Below are positions 27,859 through 36,595 of a stretch of 64,000 nucleotides of DNA, piece by piece. The notes under the pieces are model-generated. The model saw nothing but the letters and a program-made list of their open reading frames with translations, had not been told where the DNA came from and searched no databases. Source of the stretch: CAZYVD01 sp964651045 (lineage in GTDB: Bacteria; Zhuqueibacterota; QNDG01; DSAB01); assembly GCA_964651045.1 (NCBI GenBank), contig CAZYVD010000009.1, forward strand, positions 1-64,000, in the 5' to 3' direction. A program made the position numbers and the translations under genes. Within the stretch, counting starts at the first letter, position 1; every line of letters begins with the position of its first letter.

Positions 27859-28502
27859 TAATCATGAGCAGTGTTTCCACTTTGCCTGATCCAATGTCAC
27901 CGCCCGATGGTGTGGTGAATTATAAAATGAAGCGTTACTCCCATTTTGACCAGAGGGCTGTAGATTTTTTAGAGCATCGTTTACTTGAAAAAATACTTTT
28001 AAAGACAGGGATTGATAGAGGATCAATTCTCAATGTTCCATGTGGATATGGCCGGTTTTCTGAGATACTGCAGAATCACTGCACAAGGTTGGTTTATTAT
28101 GATCTTCATCCTAAAATGGTGAGCATCTGCAGTGAAGAGTGGGGTGGAAGTGGCAGGGATTTTATCAATGGATCAATACGAAATCTACCTTTTAAAGATG
28201 GTAGTTTCGATATTGTGATTTGCATACGACTGTTTCACCATTTTTTCCCTTCACATGACAGGTTCAATATTATTAGTGAACTTGCAAGGGTATCGAGAAG
28301 ATTTGTATTGCTTACATATTACAGGAAAAACGCTTTACATAGCCTGATGAGGTCGATCAATAAAAAGGGACATCGGATTATAATGATGTCCAGAGAGGGA
28401 TTTTACACTGAGCTCAATTCTGCTGGTTTAAGACCATTGATTGAAAGATCGATCGTGCCTGTTGTTCATGCACAGCGGTTTGTTCTATCAATCAAATCTT
28501 AA
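27855..28502 (+). CDS. Class I SAM-dependent methyltransferase
   Basis: 215-residue Methyltransf_11-type enzyme. SAM-binding motif I is ILNVPCGYGRFSEIL (residues about 57-71), followed by YYDLHPKMV, and motif IV-like GSFDIVICIRLFHHF. Substrate unknown. It overlaps the upstream lipoprotein gene by four bases and converges on the LPS-kinase-like gene so tightly that the two stop codons interlock. An envelope-modification role is possible from the neighbour only. Confidence 0.8.
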   Translation: MIIMSSVSTLPDPMSPPDGVVNYKMKRYSHFDQRAVDFLEHRLLEKILLKTGIDRGSILNVPCGYGRFSEILQNHCTRLVYYDLHPKMVSICSEEWGGSGRDFINGSIRNLPFKDGSFDIVICIRLFHHFFPSHDRFNIISELARVSRRFVLLTYYRKNALHSLMRSINKKGHRIIMMSREGFYTELNSAGLRPLIERSIVPVVHAQRFVLSIKS

Positions 28503-29299
28503 ATGTTTTTCAGCCAGTCTTTAAAGCGTCTTCTCTTCTTGCGCCAGATGTAGTAGAGATCGAAATACCACTTCCAGTTATATAATCTTTTTTCATTCTC
28601 TGCATAGATTTGAAAGAAATGTGATCTGTATCTCCTCCAGTACAGTCGTCCTATATCCTTGACTCTTGAAAAGTATCCGATGCTTTTTCTGATTCTGGAT
28701 CTGTTAAGATCCACAAGAACAAGCCTGTTTTTTGTAATGAGGAAATTTGCAAGGTTGAGGTCACGATGGATCATTCCAGAACCATGCATACTCTTGCAGT
28801 AGTCTGCTACAAGATCGATTAGCTTTAAAACCTTATCTTCATTTATGGGATTTTCTAATAAACAGTGCTTCACTTTTTGATTCTTGCCTATATACTCTGT
28901 GATATAATAACTCTCTTTAATAAAGCCAAATCTTCTTCTGTCTATCACACATAAGGGTAATGGTGTGTCCAGACCATTAGCAAGCAGATGTTTTGCTGCC
29001 GTAAAAGATCTGACTGATTTAGATTTTTTAAGAGGACTCATGATGAATTGAAGGAAATTTCTGTGATAGAATTTTTTAACAACAATATCTGAAAACGGTT
29101 TTAAATCTCTAACTTTAATCCTAAAAATCAGGTTGGGTTTTTCCTTGATAATTTCTGCAGCACTGTTCTTATCTAGTAGTTTTTCTAATCCATTACTATC
29201 AATCCATGGAATAAGAGATGGACGAATGAACCCCTTATATTCGTTCCTGCTGTAAGGCAGGAGATTTAGATGTGATTTAGATGTGGTTTTTATATTCAT
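28499..29299 (-). CDS. Lipopolysaccharide core kinase-like protein (KdkA/WaaP family)
   Basis: 266-residue protein with a eukaryotic-like kinase fold. The catalytic loop SGMIHRDLNLANFLIT (His-Arg-Asp and the metal-binding Asn) and LVLVDLNRSRI in the DFG position match the LPS heptose/Kdo kinase family, as does the very basic C-terminal tail WRKKRRRFKDWLKNI. Likely phosphorylates lipid A core sugar at the inner-membrane face. WaaP (heptose) and KdkA (Kdo) cannot be separated by eye. The Lys of the ATP site is in the region DIVVKKFYH. Confidence 0.8.
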   Translation of the reverse strand: MNIKTTSKSHLNLLPYSRNEYKGFIRPSLIPWIDSNGLEKLLDKNSAAEIIKEKPNLIFRIKVRDLKPFSDIVVKKFYHRNFLQFIMSPLKKSKSVRSFTAAKHLLANGLDTPLPLCVIDRRRFGFIKESYYITEYIGKNQKVKHCLLENPINEDKVLKLIDLVADYCKSMHGSGMIHRDLNLANFLITKNRLVLVDLNRSRIRKSIGYFSRVKDIGRLYWRRYRSHFFQIYAENEKRLYNWKWYFDLYYIWRKKRRRFKDWLKNI

Positions 29300-29376
29300 G
29301 AATTGTTCTTTGGGTTTTGAAAATGATTATTCTCCAAGAAATGATTTTTTGATGTTTAATTCATCCCCATTACTGA

Positions 29377-29478
29377 TTATGTGTTCGTAATAGTTGGGGC
29401 AGGTTCTGAACCTGCCCCTACAACTTTTGAGAACGAATGGGCTGTTTTGGATTTAAATTCAAATATCTCATTTTCTAA
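29377..29478 (-). CDS. Possible 3' fragment of the REP-associated transposase gene
   Basis: Reading minus strand from the left edge of the gap, one frame stays open and ends at a stop at 29377-29379. It encodes a short peptide with FKSKTAHSFSKVVGAGSEPAPT, the last nine residues again produced by the palindrome repeat. It could be the continuation of the transposase gene at 29579-29902, but the catalytic C-terminal half (with the Tyr nucleophile) is not seen; it is either in the gap or lost. Confidence 0.35.
   Translation of the reverse strand, partial: LENEIFEFKSKTAHSFSKVVGAGSEPAPTITNT
29396..29418. repeat. Palindromic repeat, left copy
   Basis: Perfect palindrome with 11-base arms and a single central T: GGGGCAGGTTC (29396-29406) and GAACCTGCCCC (29408-29418). 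The same unit occurs at 29604-29632. Both orientations of the repeat read as the same peptide, GAGSEPAPT, when in frame. Confidence 0.9.
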
Positions 29479-29578
29479 NNNNNNNNNNNNNNNNNNNNNN
29501 NNNNNNNNNNNNNNNNNNNNNNNNNNNNNNNNNNNNNNNNNNNNNNNNNNNNNNNNNNNNNNNNNNNNNNNNNNNNNN
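29479..29578. other. Assembly gap (100 N)
   Basis: Exactly 100 N, the conventional filler for a scaffold gap of unknown length. It lies between two copies of the same palindrome inside a transposase gene, so collapse of a repeat is the likely cause. True length is unknown. Confidence 0.98.
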
Positions 29579-29902
29579 CAATGAATTATTTGTTGTTGGG
29601 GTGGTAGGGGCAGGTTCTGAACCTGCCCCTACATTATTAATAATAATGATACCGTGAACATGATTTGGCATAATTACAAATTCATCCAATAAAATATTGT
29701 CATTATGATTGGGTAAATCATACCATGTATATTTTACAATCTCTCCGTATCTATTAATCACCATTTGACCATCTATTATCTCGCCAAATAATAATTTTCT
29801 ACCTTTTACACAAATAGTCACAAAATATGCGCCTGGTTGAGAATAATCATAATCCTTTAATCTGATCGATCGTCTGCGATGTATTTCCCTGTCGTACCTC
29901 AT
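29579..29902 (-). CDS. REP-associated tyrosine transposase (RAYT), partial
   Basis: N-terminal part of an IS200/IS605-related Y1 transposase of the REP-associated class. It begins RYDREIHRRRSIRLKDY, with DYSQPGAYFVTICVKGR, and contains the HUH nuclease motif in MPNHVHGIIIIN (His-Val-His). Directly after this motif the frame runs through the palindrome repeat, adding NNVGAGSEPAPTTPTTNN before the sequence enters the gap. The catalytic Tyr in the C-terminal half is not visible. Related proteins domesticate or mobilise REP palindromes. Confidence 0.85.
29604..29632. repeat. Palindromic repeat, right copy, inside the RAYT gene
   Basis: Perfect palindrome with 14-base arms and a central T: GTAGGGGCAGGTTC (29604-29617), T, GAACCTGCCCCTAC (29619-29632). 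It lies in frame in the transposase coding sequence just after the HUH motif. It shares a 23-base core with the left copy at 29396. Confidence 0.9.
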
Positions 29903-30154
29903 ACTGATCTTGATATTTTAAAAAAATATTTCTTAATCTAATTGTTCTAATGAAGATTTGCAAGAAATAAATTTTGTCTTCCGTAAAGGATTGTTTTGAA
30001 TAATTCATAAATAACATCAATCAATATTAAGGGATTTATAATTGGGACTGTATTAAAAATGGGTTATTTTACGATTATGAAAATTTATATATGGATTTGC
30101 CTATTGTCTTAATCAATATCTGAAGATACTCTTGATACAATCTCTCAGAATCAT

Positions 30155-30190
30155 TACAGACGCCACCTCTCCAAGGCAGTGGCGTCTGTA
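30155..30190. repeat. Long perfect inverted repeat in the 29903-30227 intergenic stretch
   Basis: TACAGACGCCAC (30155-30166), 12-base loop, GTGGCGTCTGTA (30179-30190): a 12-base perfect stem. It lies about 40 bases beyond the stop of the minus-strand FMN-binding gene, so could act as its terminator, but no clear T-run follows on the minus strand. The rest of the 325-base gap is AT-rich and shows nothing I can assign. Confidence 0.7.
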
Positions 30191-30227
30191 TTGCATGTAT
30201 GTCATCCATTCTTTCAGATAGAAAAAT

Positions 30228-31172
30228 CTACTGTTCTCTCAATTCTGAGATTTTACCCAAGAGTCCGTCTATTTTGTAAAAGCTGAAGCTTCCAGGTGAA
30301 AATATGATTGGATGCAGCTTTTCAATATCAGGATAACCATTTCTGTTCAATATTGAGGGATCTACCTTGACATCTTTGATCTCACCAATGAACATTGTGT
30401 GGGAGCCAAGCTCATGAATCTCAACAACTCTGCATTCAATGTTGATTGGAAATTCTTTAAGATATGGTGCATCAACAGAATCTCCTCTTATGGCTGTAAG
30501 GCCAGTAACCTTCAGTTTATCTACATCTCTTCCTGAAACACTCCCGAAATAGGCTGCATTGCCGGCAAGTTCTTCTGTAGGGAGATTAACCGTAAAGGCC
30601 TTCCTTTCAATGATATTTCCATGTGTATATGTAGCACTTCTTAAGGATATAGCAACACATGGTGGACGGGAGCAGCATATTCCAACCCATGCTGCTGTCA
30701 TCATGTTGGGTTTTCCCTGATTGTCATATGATCCTATGACCCACACTGGAGCAGGAAGAATCGTCTTGGGGCCAATAGAAATTTTATCACTTTTTTCGGT
30801 CGCTTCTGATGCGCTTTTTTTGATTTCAACAGCCTTCTCAAGAGCGCTCTTGACTGCATTAAGAACAGCATTGGTTGTTTCGGTTGCACCAGTAATTGCT
30901 TCGACACCCTCTATTCCACCATTAGCAATAATTCTTTTGGGGATTTCTTTAAGGGCTTCTTCATGTTCATATTCTGGATGTTTGATAATGATTACATCTT
31001 TTATATTTGAATCTTCAATAATTACCCGAACATGAACCGTTCCTTCATGCCCAAAACCACTTCCCTCATAAATACCATCTTTATATTTTTTATGCTGAGG
31101 GATGGATCGAGAAAGAGCAGAAGTGGAAAGAATGATAAAAAATATAATTAATGTAAATGCCTTATATTTCAT
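30228..31172 (-). CDS. Exported FMN-binding domain / flavin reductase-like fusion protein
   Basis: 314-residue two-domain flavoprotein with a signal peptide (residues about 1-22). Residues about 30-115 are an FMN-binding domain of the NqrC/RnfG type ending in EAITGATETTNAV, whose S/T-G-A-T-x-T motif at residues 94-99 would carry covalent FMN on T99, added by ApbE. Residues about 138-305 are a flavoredoxin/flavin-reductase-like domain (GPKTILPAPVWVIGSYD, MMTAAWVGICCSRPPCVA, FTVNLP). Joined to a signal peptide this would place a normally cytoplasmic flavin-reductase fold outside. It ends close after rocD with a five-base gap and is probably cotranscribed with it. Function is inferred only. Confidence 0.85.
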   Translation of the reverse strand: MKYKAFTLIIFFIILSTSALSRSIPQHKKYKDGIYEGSGFGHEGTVHVRVIIEDSNIKDVIIIKHPEYEHEEALKEIPKRIIANGGIEGVEAITGATETTNAVLNAVKSALEKAVEIKKSASEATEKSDKISIGPKTILPAPVWVIGSYDNQGKPNMMTAAWVGICCSRPPCVAISLRSATYTHGNIIERKAFTVNLPTEELAGNAAYFGSVSGRDVDKLKVTGLTAIRGDSVDAPYLKEFPINIECRVVEIHELGSHTMFIGEIKDVKVDPSILNRNGYPDIEKLHPIIFSPGSFSFYKIDGLLGKISELREQ

Positions 31173-31177
31173 TTTTA

Positions 31178-32383
31178 TTATCCTCCATTTGTAAGCACTT
31201 TTTTAATCCTTTCAAATGCCCAATCAATATCTTTCTTTGTGATTACCAGTGGAGGTGCAAATCGTATTACATGTTCATGAGTCTCTTTGCATAAAAGGCC
31301 TTCCTTCATCAGAGCTTCACAGAATCTTCTTGCACCGCCTGCTTCTTTCTTAAGCTCCACTCCAATGAGAAGCCCTCTTCCACGTACCTCTTTAATATGT
31401 TGACTCTCTATTGTTTTCAATCTGTCCATAAAATATTTACCGAGATTTTCTGAGTTTTCTACAAGTCTCTCTTCTATTAGAACCTTTAAGGCCTCACGGG
31501 CTATGCTGCATGCAAGCGGATTACCTGCAAATGTTGAACCATGTTCTCCTGGTGTAAAGACTCCGAGTATCTCTTTACTTGAAACTACTGCTGATACGGG
31601 ATAAAATCCTCCTGACAAAGCCTTGCCAAGAATGAATATATCGGGCTGAACGCCATCATATTTACATGCAAAGATTTTTCCACATCTGCCCAGACCTGTC
31701 TGAATTTCATCGAGTATGAGAAGCACATTATTCTCCCTGCAGATCTCGGCACACTCTTTTAGATAACCTTCAGGAGGAATCAGAACTCCTCCTTCGGCCT
31801 GAATTGGCTCTACAAGAAATGCTACAGTATTTTTATTTATGGCCTTTCTGAGAGATTCTGGATCTCCAAATGGTATTGTCTTGAAACCAGGCGTAAATGG
31901 CCCGAAGTATTCTTTGTACAATCTTTCTGTTGAGAACCCGACAATTGTTGTTGTACGGCCGTGAAAGTTATTTTCACATGTGATGATTTCGGCCCTATTC
32001 ATATTTACACCCTTTTTTGTATATCCCCATTTGCGTGCGGTCTTTATTGCGGTCTCAACAGCTTCGGCTCCGCTGTTCATAGGAAGCATCATTTCCATGC
32101 CTGTCAGTTCGCATACCTCCTTGCAGAGCAGTCCGAGTTGATCGTTGCGAAAGGCACGAGAGGTTATTGTAAGCTTTTTTGCCTGTTCGGTCAATTTCTT
32201 TAAGATGCGCGGATGACAGTGCCCCTGATTTACAGAAGAGTACGCACTGAGAAAATCGAGATATTTATTGCCTTCAATATCATATACCCAGATTCCATTC
32301 CCCTTTGTCAATATTACATCGAGAGGATGGTAGTTGTGTGCACCATACTGGTCTTCCATTATGATGAAATCTTGTGGTTTCAT
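31178..32383 (-). CDS. rocD: Ornithine--oxo-acid aminotransferase
   Basis: 401-residue class III PLP-dependent aminotransferase. Cofactor Lys lies in ILGKALSGGFYPVSA; DEIQTGLGRCGKIFA and the substrate-end MNSGAEAVETAIKTARKWGY are typical of ornithine aminotransferase, as is the N-terminal EDQYGAHNYHPLDVIL. Converts ornithine and 2-oxoglutarate to glutamate semialdehyde. AGGAG precedes the ATG at 32383. Other class III transaminases (for example 4-aminobutyrate) are less likely given the N-terminus. Confidence 0.92.
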   Translation of the reverse strand: MKPQDFIIMEDQYGAHNYHPLDVILTKGNGIWVYDIEGNKYLDFLSAYSSVNQGHCHPRILKKLTEQAKKLTITSRAFRNDQLGLLCKEVCELTGMEMMLPMNSGAEAVETAIKTARKWGYTKKGVNMNRAEIITCENNFHGRTTTIVGFSTERLYKEYFGPFTPGFKTIPFGDPESLRKAINKNTVAFLVEPIQAEGGVLIPPEGYLKECAEICRENNVLLILDEIQTGLGRCGKIFACKYDGVQPDIFILGKALSGGFYPVSAVVSSKEILGVFTPGEHGSTFAGNPLACSIAREALKVLIEERLVENSENLGKYFMDRLKTIESQHIKEVRGRGLLIGVELKKEAGGARRFCEALMKEGLLCKETHEHVIRFAPPLVITKKDIDWAFERIKKVLTNGG

Positions 32384-32440
32384 ATCTACTCCTATTATTA
32401 ATTGTTTAGATTATACTTACTTAATTTTAAGTTTAATATA

Positions 32441-32469
32441 ATGATAAAGAAAATGAAGTAAATATGCAA
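32441..32469 (-). promoter_or_regulatory. Probable promoter of rocD operon
   Basis: On the minus strand TTGCAT (32464-32469), 17-base spacer, TATCAT (32441-32446). Transcript would start about 32434, some 50 bases ahead of the rocD ATG. Confidence 0.5.
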
Positions 32470-32650
32470 GACTAAAAATCATAAGTAACAGCATACGCAC
32501 TAGGTGTGAATGTGGAATTTTAAATAATAGAGGCAAGTTAAACGCTACAGATTTTTAGCTTAAATAACTGTTTAACCGGGTATATATTTTCCTTGAAAAG
32601 AGAATATTGATTTGTTAACTTATAAAAAAAATTGATAAGGTAAGGAGAAC

Positions 32651-35317
32651 ATGATTCGTATGCTATTCAGAGCCTTTTGCGGCAAGAATCGTTTCAGGAT
32701 ACTCTATGCACTTCTGATTTTCTGTTTGCTTAACAATCGGTCGTATTCTGCTTCTTGGAAGTTTATAGTTTATGGAGATACAAGATCTGATGATGCTCGG
32801 CACAGAGAGGTGCTGAGATCAATGGTTAATAATACACCCGATTACAAATTTATAATTAATGTTGGAGATGTTGTTGGTGATGGAAGGATTTCAGAGAAGT
32901 GGGATATATGGAAGGCGGCCTGTGATAGCATACTGGGTGGAACAGGACAGAATTCGGTTCCTCCAAAATATATGGCCTGTCCTGGAAATCATGATATGTT
33001 GAATTATTCTGAAGGTCTGAATAACTGGAATCAATATCTACCCGGCCAGTATCAGGAATATGGAAACTATGGTAAATTCTTTGTGTTTGATTATAAAAAC
33101 GCTCGATTTATTATACTGGATTCTGAATTCTCATACAAGAAGGGTGGTCAGTACAGCATGCTCTTAAATGCAATTGATAGCAACACAAAGACATGGCTTT
33201 TCGCATTCTGGCATAGACCAGTCTTTGATTTTGATGCAAAGCGATATGAGGATGAGATTCATGATACATGGGGTGTTCCGCTTTATAAAAGAGGATGCGA
33301 TATTATATTTACTGGACATGCTCACTACTATTTAAGGACGAAAAAGCTGGAGCTAAATGGAGAAAAAAATCCACCGCTTGATCCTGAGAATGGGACTGTA
33401 CAGATCGTTGCAGGAAATGGTGGTGCACCACTCCACTCGGTCAATCCTAATAAAGATGGTAATGGTTATATGCTTGAATCATACAAAGAGGATTATGGAT
33501 ATTGTGAAATAACAATCGATGGAGACCAACTCTATCTAAAACACTACTTGCGAGACGGAACCGTTACAGATCAGGTAACACTGACTGCAAATTTTAAAGG
33601 ATGCCCGGATATAGATGTTTTACCCTCAATGTATGATTATGGCGATATTCTAATCGGTGAATATTCGTCAAAGACCTTTTCGATTACAAATGAGGGCAGT
33701 GATGTTCTAAATGTAATTTCAACAGAAATAACAGGCACAAATTCCTCTGATTTTAATTTTACAAGTGGAAGTGGAAGTTTTGCAATTAAGCCAGATTCTA
33801 CTCATGATATCGTGATACGATTCAGCCCGAGTTCTCTGGGCAACAGGAGTGCAACTTTTACAATAGAAAGTGATGACCCTGATGAGAATCCATTTGAGGT
33901 CGAACTTAAGGGAAGAGGAGTTGCACCAGATATAGATGTTGATCCTGATTCTAAAGATTTTGGCAATGTAATTATTGGCGAAAGCAGTTCACAGAAATTC
34001 ACGGTTAAAAATATGGGAAATTTGACTCTCGTGGTAAACTCAACATCAATAACTGGACCCAATTCAAATAATTTCTCCATCGATAATGAGGTCGATTCAT
34101 TTACTTTGGATCAAGGAGAATCATTAAAAATAGAGGTGAGTTTTATTCCTACATCATCCGGATCTAAGAACGGTGTTCTTAAGTTTGAGAATAACGATCC
34201 AGATGAAAATCCAAAGGAGATATACCTCACAGGTATCGGAGTTATACAGGATGATGATTCTCCTGCTATTAGATGGTGCTATCCACCATCGGGGGCTCAA
34301 TGGGTAGCAAAGAATACGAGCATAGAATTTAGCATAATAGACAGTACAACAGGAGTAAACAGGGACTCAATAAAAATCTCAGTTAACGGTGAGGAGATAG
34401 TAAGAAACGGAATCGTTCAAAATGGTTTTGATGTAACGGTAACTCCAAATAATAATAGGTATAAAATAAAGTATAGGCCTAGTGAGAGTTTTGATCAAAA
34501 TAGTAGTGTTACGGTGAATGTTAAAGCTGTCGATCTATCTGTAAATGAAAATTCTATTGATACTACTTATTGTTTTAGAACAGGAGAGGCCACAGTAGAG
34601 ATAACATCAAATAAAAAGATTGGTGCAAGTGGAGGAACCATTCTGGATGATTCATTAGATATTGAGATAATCATATCTCCAGGTAGTCTTGTGGATACAA
34701 CCGAGATATCAATCGGGAGGGCCGATAAAATGCCTGTGCTGCCAGACACGGTCTCTGGAATTGGAACGATCTTTTATCTGTCGCCCGATGGTATCAGGTT
34801 TCTGATACCAGTAACACTGAGGATACCATATACTCAAGAGGATCTTGATGAGGCCGGAGTATCGGATCCTTCCAAAATTCCAATATATATGTTTTCGACG
34901 GTAAATGGCAGATGGTCAAATCTTATGCCAGCTGGATATGACGAAGATTTGATTTATGTTGAGATTTCAGAGTTTTGCTATATTACCTTAGGGAAATATA
35001 TGAATGTGGAGAATAGGGTAGGAGAAATTAAAAGTCTATATGGGTATTTATTAATGCAGAACTATCCCAATCCGTTCAACTCAGAAACTACTATATCATA
35101 CACAATAAAAGAGAAGGCAAGTGTTAGAATCGATATTTTTGATACAAGCGGAAGAAAGATTCGTACATTGATCGATGAAGAGAAAGAGCCTGGCCTTTAC
35201 GCGGAAGTATGGAATGGGTGCGATGATGAGGGAAGATCTGTCGGCAGCGGTCTATACATCTATGTTATGAAGTGCAGGGGAAGGACAAAAATTAAAAAGG
35301 CTCTATTGTTGAGGTAA
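32651..35317 (+). CDS. Large secreted metallophosphoesterase with choice-of-anchor D repeats and type IX-like C-terminal domain
   Basis: 888-residue exported protein. ATG at 32651 follows AAGGAG. A signal segment (residues about 15-33) precedes a calcineurin-like phosphoesterase domain with YGDTRSDD, NVGDVVGDG, CPGNHDML, FWHRPVFD and GHAHYYLRT (residues about 38-300). Two ASPM/SPD-2/Hydin-like repeats follow (about 322-420 and 425-530, for example PDIDVLPSMYDYGDILIGE), then Ig-like sequence. The end (residues about 797-888) is LMQNYPNPFNSETTISY...SGLYIYVMK, the type IX-like sorting domain also seen in the subtilase at 23990. Probably a surface or extracellular phosphatase. Confidence 0.9.
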   Translation: MIRMLFRAFCGKNRFRILYALLIFCLLNNRSYSASWKFIVYGDTRSDDARHREVLRSMVNNTPDYKFIINVGDVVGDGRISEKWDIWKAACDSILGGTGQNSVPPKYMACPGNHDMLNYSEGLNNWNQYLPGQYQEYGNYGKFFVFDYKNARFIILDSEFSYKKGGQYSMLLNAIDSNTKTWLFAFWHRPVFDFDAKRYEDEIHDTWGVPLYKRGCDIIFTGHAHYYLRTKKLELNGEKNPPLDPENGTVQIVAGNGGAPLHSVNPNKDGNGYMLESYKEDYGYCEITIDGDQLYLKHYLRDGTVTDQVTLTANFKGCPDIDVLPSMYDYGDILIGEYSSKTFSITNEGSDVLNVISTEITGTNSSDFNFTSGSGSFAIKPDSTHDIVIRFSPSSLGNRSATFTIESDDPDENPFEVELKGRGVAPDIDVDPDSKDFGNVIIGESSSQKFTVKNMGNLTLVVNSTSITGPNSNNFSIDNEVDSFTLDQGESLKIEVSFIPTSSGSKNGVLKFENNDPDENPKEIYLTGIGVIQDDDSPAIRWCYPPSGAQWVAKNTSIEFSIIDSTTGVNRDSIKISVNGEEIVRNGIVQNGFDVTVTPNNNRYKIKYRPSESFDQNSSVTVNVKAVDLSVNENSIDTTYCFRTGEATVEITSNKKIGASGGTILDDSLDIEIIISPGSLVDTTEISIGRADKMPVLPDTVSGIGTIFYLSPDGIRFLIPVTLRIPYTQEDLDEAGVSDPSKIPIYMFSTVNGRWSNLMPAGYDEDLIYVEISEFCYITLGKYMNVENRVGEIKSLYGYLLMQNYPNPFNSETTISYTIKEKASVRIDIFDTSGRKIRTLIDEEKEPGLYAEVWNGCDDEGRSVGSGLYIYVMKCRGRTKIKKALLLR

Positions 35318-35323
35318 ATAAAA

Positions 35324-36574
35324 ATGAAGAAAACGGTGTTTAGATGGTTTACTGTTTTTCTAACTTTGATTGTTATGTATGGATGTTATAGAGAAGGTGG
35401 TGTTGGACCGGATGAAAATGGCAGCCATAAAAGAGGTGACATAATAGAGGCAACACAAATTGGGGAGTTTTCATTGGAATATATAGGGCTTATCCTCAAC
35501 ACATTTCAGATTGAGCTTCCGATACAGTTAGAACATTCGGTAAAAGTTATAAAGATTGTGTATCAAACGGTTGATCATGAGGGAAAGGGGGAGGTGGCTT
35601 CTGGAGCACTCTTCATACCACAGACATCAGGACCATTTCCCATGCTGAGTCATCATCATGGAACAGTGACAAATAGATATATGGTTGCATCTGTTAATCC
35701 TCTATACTCACCAGTCGGATTGATATCTGCATCCATTGGCTATTTGACATGTGAGGCCGATTATCTCGGGCTGGGAGTCTCGGGGATAATGCATCCATAT
35801 TTGCATGCAGAGTCTTCAGCACTTGCGGTAATTGACATGATAAGGGCTTCGAAAAATTACTGTAATGACAATAATATATCTTTCAATGGAAAGCTATTTT
35901 TAGGAGGATACTCTCAGGGCGGATATGTTACACTTGCGGTTCAAAAACAAATTGAGGAGTCATATGGGGATGAGTTTAATATAACGGCCTCTGCACCAAT
36001 GGCCGGGCCTTACGATCTTGCAGGGACAATGGATACTATTCTGCAGGATACATCTTACACTCATCTTTTATATATTGGATACACCTTAACCGCTTATGAC
36101 GATATCTACGGATGGAACAGACTGGAAGAGTTTTTCAATCCTCCTTATGGAGAGATGATGCCAGAGCTCTTTGATGGTACAAAGACATACTTTGAAATAA
36201 CGAAGGAACTTCCCGACAGGTTGACTCAACTGTTGAATCAAAAATTCATTGATGATTGTATCAATGGAACCGAAGAGGATGTGATTCCTGCACTTGAAGA
36301 AAACACACTTTTGGACTGGTCTCCAGTAGCGCCAATAAGATTTTTCCATGGCGATTCGGATGATGTTGTAATGTACCAGAACGCTTTAACAGCAGTGAAA
36401 AATTTAAAACAGAACGGAGCCGGTAGTGTGGAACTGGTAACAATACCGGGTGGAACTCATGAGAGTGCGGCAGTGCCTGCATATATCGGAATGATTGAGT
36501 GGTTTGAGAGCTTCAGAAATTTTGAGGTGATGGCAGAGAGGAATAAAGAAAACATACCCCTCACTCATTATTAA
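35324..36574 (+). CDS. Alpha/beta-hydrolase lipoprotein (secretory lipase-like)
   Basis: 416-residue exported hydrolase beginning with a lipoprotein-type signal MKKTVFRWFTVFLTLIVMYGC, so C21 would be acylated. The nucleophile elbow GYSQGGY (about residue 203) and a likely triad Asp in FFHGDSDDVV and His in PGGTHESAA suit the secretory-lipase-like family, along with the SHHHGTVTNRY segment near the oxyanion region. It starts six bases after the metallophosphoesterase stop and is probably cotranscribed with it. Esterase specificity is unknown. Confidence 0.85.
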   Translation: MKKTVFRWFTVFLTLIVMYGCYREGGVGPDENGSHKRGDIIEATQIGEFSLEYIGLILNTFQIELPIQLEHSVKVIKIVYQTVDHEGKGEVASGALFIPQTSGPFPMLSHHHGTVTNRYMVASVNPLYSPVGLISASIGYLTCEADYLGLGVSGIMHPYLHAESSALAVIDMIRASKNYCNDNNISFNGKLFLGGYSQGGYVTLAVQKQIEESYGDEFNITASAPMAGPYDLAGTMDTILQDTSYTHLLYIGYTLTAYDDIYGWNRLEEFFNPPYGEMMPELFDGTKTYFEITKELPDRLTQLLNQKFIDDCINGTEEDVIPALEENTLLDWSPVAPIRFFHGDSDDVVMYQNALTAVKNLKQNGAGSVELVTIPGGTHESAAVPAYIGMIEWFESFRNFEVMAERNKENIPLTHY

Positions 36575-36595
36575 TTGAAACCATGTGCCAGTACT

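Noticed and set aside
29381..29584. Plus-strand open frame through the assembly gap
   Set aside because: It consists of the palindrome repeat, short flank and N filler; the GAGSEPAPT peptide arises only because the repeat reads the same on both strands.
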